6,580 nucleotides of DNA from Pseudomonadota bacterium. Lineage in GTDB: Bacteria > Pseudomonadota > Gammaproteobacteria > Halothiobacillales > Halothiobacillaceae. The stretch covers positions 1-6,580 of the forward strand of contig JAJYPA010000467.1 of NCBI GenBank assembly GCA_021795795.1. The letters run 5' to 3'. Positions 4,274 through 6,580 of this stretch are shown here, piece by piece. Within the stretch, counting starts at the first letter, position 1. Each line of letters begins with the position of its first letter. Position numbers and translations under genes: made by a program. A model generated the notes under the pieces. It did not search any database. It was not told the DNA's origin and saw only the letters and a list, made by a program, of their open reading frames with translations.

Positions 4274-4504
4274 ATGAAACGAGAAACACTGGTCATTCGA
4301 CCGGAAAAGCATAAGCGGCGTATCGGCGTCCTGCCGACCTACGCGCAGCGGGATCGCACGAAGTACACGCGCAAGGCGAAACATCGCGGCCAGGATGGCC
4401 AACAGGGCGGTTCGGTGGATGCTCTTGTCATGCAGAACATCTTCCCAAACGTCTTTCAACAAATTCGCTGGATTAGCTCAGATGGCAGAGCAATCACCTC
4501 GTAA
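4274..4504 (+). CDS. basic small protein, up to 76 aa, overlapping the next tRNA
   Basis: The ATG at 4274 follows GGAG (4263-4266) with seven bases of spacing. The product is strongly basic at its N-terminus (MKRETLVIRPEKHKRR, then RDRTKYTRKAKHR), suggesting nucleic-acid contact, though no known domain is recognised. The frame runs 38 nt into tRNA-Thr(CGT), and its stop lies at 4502-4504, inside that tRNA's anticodon arm. The last dozen residues are therefore tRNA sequence. Either the overlap is real or the gene has lost its own 3' end when the tRNA arrived. The 100 nt before it hold only a short ATGAT/ATCAT hairpin. Confidence 0.55.
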   Translation: MKRETLVIRPEKHKRRIGVLPTYAQRDRTKYTRKAKHRGQDGQQGGSVDALVMQNIFPNVFQQIRWISSDGRAITS

Positions 4505-4542
4505 GCGATAGGTCCGCGGTTCGATTCCGCGATCCAGCACCA
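4467..4542 (+). tRNA. tRNA-Thr(CGT)
   Basis: The acceptor GCTGGAT/ATCCAGC is perfect. The anticodon stem ATCAC/GCGAT has one A-C mismatch and encloses CTCGTAA (CGT). The T arm is CGCGG/CCGCG around TTCGATT, discriminator A, CCA at 4540-4542. It overlaps the 3' end of the upstream reading frame. Confidence 0.92.
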
Positions 4543-4547
4543 AAAAT

Positions 4548-4643
4548 GCGTCGGTAGCTCAATGGCAGAGCGGGAGAGTTCCGAAAAATCCGGAACACTG
4601 TAAACTCATGAGATAGTAGTTCGATTCTACTCCGTGCGCACCA
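4548..4643 (+). tRNA. tRNA with 21-nt hairpin insertion in the anticodon arm (Tyr-GTA or Thr-TGT)
   Basis: The gene is 96 nt; without the insertion it is 75. The D arm GCTC/GAGC, the T arm AGTAG/CTACT around TTCGATT and CCA (4641-4643) are clear. The acceptor pairs GCG and CGG with CCG and CGC around a small internal mismatch. The anticodon region carries GTTCCG/CGGAAC around AAAAATC (4578-4596). If 4577-4597 is removed, the loop is CTGTAAA (GTA, Tyr) on a weak stem of three pairs. A slightly shifted junction gives ACTGTAA (TGT, Thr, with C33) on GAGT/ACTC. A Tyr reading would be odd because the variable loop is short. Confidence 0.6.
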
Positions 4644-4665
4644 AATACGAAAAAAGGAGCCAATC

Positions 4666-4788
4666 ATGAGTGATTACTGGATGGCATTCATTATTGTGAT
4701 GGGCGTTTTCAATTCGATAGGCGGCGTCTTGATCTGGTATCTCAAACAGGACCAAAAAAGGCACCAGCGCTCGCAGGGGCAGGAGTGA
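4666..4788 (+). CDS. micro-protein with one membrane segment, 40 aa
   Basis: ATG at 4666 follows AAAGGAG with six bases of spacing. The product begins MSDYWMAFIIVMGVF, is hydrophobic from about residues 5 to 25, and ends in a short charged tail (KQDQKRHQRSQGQE). This layout fits a single-pass membrane protein with its basic tail in the cytoplasm. It lies after the Tyr/Thr-like tRNA, and its last codons contain the ribosome site of the next small gene, so the two are probably translated together. No family is recognised. Confidence 0.7.
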   Translation: MSDYWMAFIIVMGVFNSIGGVLIWYLKQDQKRHQRSQGQE

Positions 4789-4792
4789 GTCA

Positions 4793-4906
4793 ATGAGCAT
4801 GGCCATGGCGGCTTTCATCGGGATGGGATCTGTAGTTCTCTATGGACTTGTGGCCTTGGGCGTCGCCGCGCTGCACGGTCGCGGCAAGGCGCATGGCGAA
4901 GACTAG
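4793..4906 (+). CDS. micro-protein with one membrane segment, 37 aa
   Basis: ATG at 4793 follows AGGAG (4781-4785), which lies inside the end of the preceding gene; only four bases separate that gene's stop from this start. The product begins MSMAMAAFIGMGSVVLYGLV, is hydrophobic through about residue 27, and ends in a basic and acidic tail (LHGRGKAHGED). It pairs with the 40-residue protein upstream as two tiny membrane proteins just ahead of rtcB. They could act together, but nothing in the sequence gives a function. Confidence 0.65.
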   Translation: MSMAMAAFIGMGSVVLYGLVALGVAALHGRGKAHGED

Positions 4907-4960
4907 ACCACAAATACGCACCAAATCGTTCGCCGCCAGACAAAACCAAAGGAGAACGTC

Positions 4961-6151
4961 ATGGAAATTTTGAATTATGGCGGAGTGCCCATCCATTTGT
5001 GGGCTGACGCCGGCGCGGTTGAGGCTCAAGCTTTGCAGCAACTGGGCAACATCTCCTGTTTGCCGGTGGTTGCCGGCCATATTGCGGTTATGCCAGATGT
5101 CCATCTTGGGAAGGGCGCTACGGTCGGGTCCGTTATTCCTACGGAATCCGCCATTGTGCCGGCTTCGGTTGGGGTCGATATCGGGTGCGGCCTGTGCGCA
5201 GTCCAATTAAGCTTGTCCGCTAAGGACCTGCCCGACAACCTGAAGTCCATCCGCGCGCAAATCGAACGGGATGTGCCCGTGGGACAAGGAATGCACGACG
5301 GGCGAGGATATCATGGACTGTTGGCGTCTCGTCTGGAGCCTGGGTTTAACGCCCTGATGGAGCGTGCCCCGGACCTGCTGAACCGTCGCAAGACCAAGGA
5401 TGCCTGGGCCTTTCAGATCGGCACATTGGGCGGAGGCAACCACTTCATCGAACTGTGCCTGGATGAACAGGACAACGTATGGCTCATGCTGCATTCCGGT
5501 TCACGGGGCATCGGCAATGCCATTGGCGAGTATTACATCAGCAAGGCGCGCGCCTACATTGAGCGTTTAGGCTACGGGTTGCCGGACAAGGAACTGGCCT
5601 GGCTGCCGGAATCGGAACCGCTGTTTGACGATTATTGGAGGGCTCTGTCCTGGGCGCAGGAGTATGCGGCCATCAATCGCCAGGCCATGCTGGACGATGT
5701 ACTGAAGGGCATCCGGCGCTATCTGCCGCCGTTCCAGATGGCGCGCATGGTGATCGACTGTCACCACAATTACGTGGCTCGTGAAGATCACCATGGACGC
5801 ACGCTGTACGTCACCCGCAAAGGCGCGATCCGCGCACAGGAAGGTGACTGGGGCATCATTCCCGGCAGCATGGGCACCCGAAGCTATATTGTGCGAGGGA
5901 AGGGCAATCAGGACGCCTATTGCTCCTGCTCTCACGGTGCCGGACGGGTCATGAGCCGCGGCGAGGCCAAGCGACACTTTAGCGAGGCGGATATTACTGC
6001 TCAGACGGCGGGCGTCGAGTGCCGGAAGGACTCGGGCATTATCGACGAGTTGCCTGGTGCCTACAAGGATATCGACATGGTCATGGCACAGCAGTCTGAC
6101 CTGGTGGAGATCGTCCACACGCTCAAGCAGGTTTTGTGTGTCAAAGGGTAA
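4961..6151 (+). CDS. rtcB: RtcB, 3'-phosphate/5'-hydroxyl RNA ligase
   Basis: RtcB joins RNA ends carrying 2',3'-cyclic or 3'-phosphate to 5'-OH ends, using GTP and Mn2+ through a histidine-GMP intermediate. It is the tRNA-splicing ligase of archaea and animals and an RNA-repair enzyme in bacteria. The 396-residue product closely resembles E. coli RtcB (408) from end to end. Metal and nucleotide motifs are all present: MPDVHLGKG (43-51), GVDIGCG with D73 and C76, GGGNHFIE with H161, HSGSRGIG with H178, CHHNY (267-271), IPGSMG (300-305), and CSHGAGR with the predicted nucleophile H325. The end LKQVLCVKG is typical. The ATG at 4961 follows AAAGGAG with six bases of spacing. No RtcA, RtcR or archease gene is nearby. 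It sits between tRNAs, ten bases before tRNA-Gln, so tRNA is its likely substrate here. Confidence 0.97.
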   Translation: MEILNYGGVPIHLWADAGAVEAQALQQLGNISCLPVVAGHIAVMPDVHLGKGATVGSVIPTESAIVPASVGVDIGCGLCAVQLSLSAKDLPDNLKSIRAQIERDVPVGQGMHDGRGYHGLLASRLEPGFNALMERAPDLLNRRKTKDAWAFQIGTLGGGNHFIELCLDEQDNVWLMLHSGSRGIGNAIGEYYISKARAYIERLGYGLPDKELAWLPESEPLFDDYWRALSWAQEYAAINRQAMLDDVLKGIRRYLPPFQMARMVIDCHHNYVAREDHHGRTLYVTRKGAIRAQEGDWGIIPGSMGTRSYIVRGKGNQDAYCSCSHGAGRVMSRGEAKRHFSEADITAQTAGVECRKDSGIIDELPGAYKDIDMVMAQQSDLVEIVHTLKQVLCVKG

Positions 6152-6161
6152 CAGCGGTTTT

Positions 6162-6235
6162 TCAGGGATCGTCTAATGGTAGGACAGCGGCCTTTGATGT
6201 CGCGAACCGTGGTTCGAGTCCACGTCCCTGAACCA
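6162..6235 (+). tRNA. tRNA-Gln(TTG)
   Basis: The acceptor TCAGGGA/TCCCTGA is perfect. The D arm is GTC/GAC, the anticodon arm GCGGC/GTCGC (one G-U) around CTTTGAT (TTG). The T arm is CGTGG/CCACG around TTCGAGT, discriminator A, CCA at 6233-6235. It begins ten bases after rtcB. Uninterrupted. Confidence 0.95.
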
Positions 6236-6251
6236 ATATGCGGAAAAATGC

Positions 6252-6341
6252 GGAAAAGTGGCAGAGTGGTTTAATGCGTCCGGCCTGAACCCGGAAGGTC
6301 GTTTTAACGGCCCGTGAGTTCGAATCTCACCTTTTCCTCCA
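6252..6341 (+). tRNA. second tRNA-Ser(TGA) with C33
   Basis: The acceptor GGAAAAG/CTTTTCC is perfect, the D arm is GCA/TGC, and a variable arm GGTCG/CGGCC (one G-U) marks a class II tRNA. The anticodon stem TCCGG/CCGGA encloses CCTGAAC (TGA at 6286-6288), with C instead of U33. The T arm is GTGAG/CTCAC around TTCGAAT, CCA at 6339-6341. The discriminator is T rather than the G of the other Ser tRNAs here. TGCGGAAAA is duplicated across its 5' end (from 6239 and 6250). It may replace the interrupted Ser(TGA) at 2822. Confidence 0.88.
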
Positions 6342-6346
6342 ATCAC

Positions 6347-6448
6347 GCACGGTTAGCCAAAAAGTGCGAAGCACTAGCGCAGCGGATAGCGGCCAGGCGA
6401 CAGGTTGCAACCCTGTTGAAATCGGTTCGACTCCGGTACCGTGCTCCA
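6347..6448 (+). tRNA. tRNA-Cys(GCA) interrupted by a 27-nt insertion in the D loop
   Basis: The gene is 102 nt; without the insertion it is 75. The acceptor GCACGGT/ACCGTGC is perfect. The anticodon arm ACAGG/CCTGT around TTGCAAC (GCA at 6407-6409) is perfect. The T arm is ATCGG/CCGGT (one G-U) around TTCGACT, discriminator T, CCA at 6446-6448. The D stem GCC/GGC (6356-6358 with 6396-6398) is present, but its loop carries 27 extra bases (6362-6388). A search starting nearer the D arm would miss the true 5' end. Confidence 0.88.
6362..6388 (+). repeat. 27-nt hairpin element, copy 3 (in tRNA-Cys D loop)
   Basis: Same element and orientation as the copy in tRNA-Ser(GCT), here with GAA between the AGTGC and GCACT arms. 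The tail TAGCGCAGCGGATA is identical to that copy. Confidence 0.9.
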
Positions 6449-6453
6449 ATCGT

Positions 6454-6528
6454 GGACCTGTAGCTCAGAGGCAGAGCGGACGGCTCATAACTGTCGGGTC
6501 GGGATTTCGAAATTCCCCAGGTCCACCA
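6454..6528 (+). tRNA. tRNA-Met(CAT), possibly Ile2
   Basis: The acceptor GGACCTG/CAGGTCC is perfect. The anticodon arm is GACGG/CTGTC (one G-T) around CTCATAA (CAT). The T arm GGGAT/TTCCC around TTCGAAA has one T-T mismatch, discriminator A, CCA at 6526-6528. The G1-C72 pair rules out a typical bacterial initiator. Whether it reads AUG or, with lysidine, AUA cannot be told from sequence. Confidence 0.92.
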
Positions 6529-6560
6529 CCTATTCACTGAAAAGCAAAGGGGAAAGCATT

Positions 6561-6580
6561 ATGCGGGTCATCCTTATCAG
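6561..6580 (+). CDS. start of a protein gene cut by the window edge
   Basis: ATG at 6561 follows AAAGGGGAA (6546-6554) at normal spacing. Only MRVILI and part of the next codon are visible, so no product can be proposed. Confidence 0.5.

Noticed and set aside
5567..6118. 183-codon minus-strand frame inside rtcB
   Set aside because: It is the shadow of a strongly conserved, fully supported gene on the plus strand.

Overview
The window is a plus-strand accessory region: a dense tRNA gene array with several tiny protein genes and one large gene, an RtcB-type RNA ligase. Almost every tRNA has an encoded CCA end, the start codons have Shine-Dalgarno sequences, there is one near-consensus sigma70 promoter, and RtcB is of the E. 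coli type. This points to a bacterial, probably proteobacterial, mobile element such as a large phage, plasmid or integrative element. No structural, replication or integrase gene is visible, so the type of element is not settled.

Layout. 1-690: a partial membrane protein gene, a short palindromic repeat and a small gene. 686-1023: a strong promoter, a transcript that can fold into a rod-like RNA, and an intrinsic terminator; no convincing protein. 1136-4643: the main tRNA array, containing an uncertain tRNA (Val-like), Met, Gly, Ala, Asn, Pro, Ser(TGA), Leu(TAG), Ser(GCT), Ser(GGA), Tyr, Ser(CGA), a second Gly, Thr(TGT), Thr(CGT) and a Tyr/Thr-like tRNA, plus three tRNA fragments. Small genes at 1310, 1768, 3929 and 4274 sit between them. 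4666-4906: two micro-proteins with one membrane segment each. 4961-6151: rtcB. 6162-6528: Gln, Ser(TGA), Cys and Met(CAT). 6561 on: start of another gene.

The main observation is that six tRNA genes are interrupted by short hairpin-forming insertions of 21-38 nt. Removing each insertion restores a tRNA of normal length (75-91 nt), usually with perfect or near-perfect stems. Insertions lie in the anticodon loop (Ser TGA), T loop or T-stem/loop border (Ser GCT, Tyr, Gly), D loop (Cys) and anticodon arm (Tyr/Thr-like). Three of them (Ser GCT, Tyr, Cys) are copies of the same 26-28 nt element, one in inverted orientation. The Gly insertion is a tandem pair of a 17-nt element whose relatives also lie outside tRNAs. 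They are far too small for group I or II introns. Because rtcB, the tRNA-splicing and repair ligase, lies inside the same array, one model is that these are mini-introns, or cleavage-prone inserts, that are cut out and resealed by RtcB. The competing model is that small REP-like mobile palindromes have landed in tRNA loops and inactivated or merely lengthened these genes. Sequence alone cannot decide between them.
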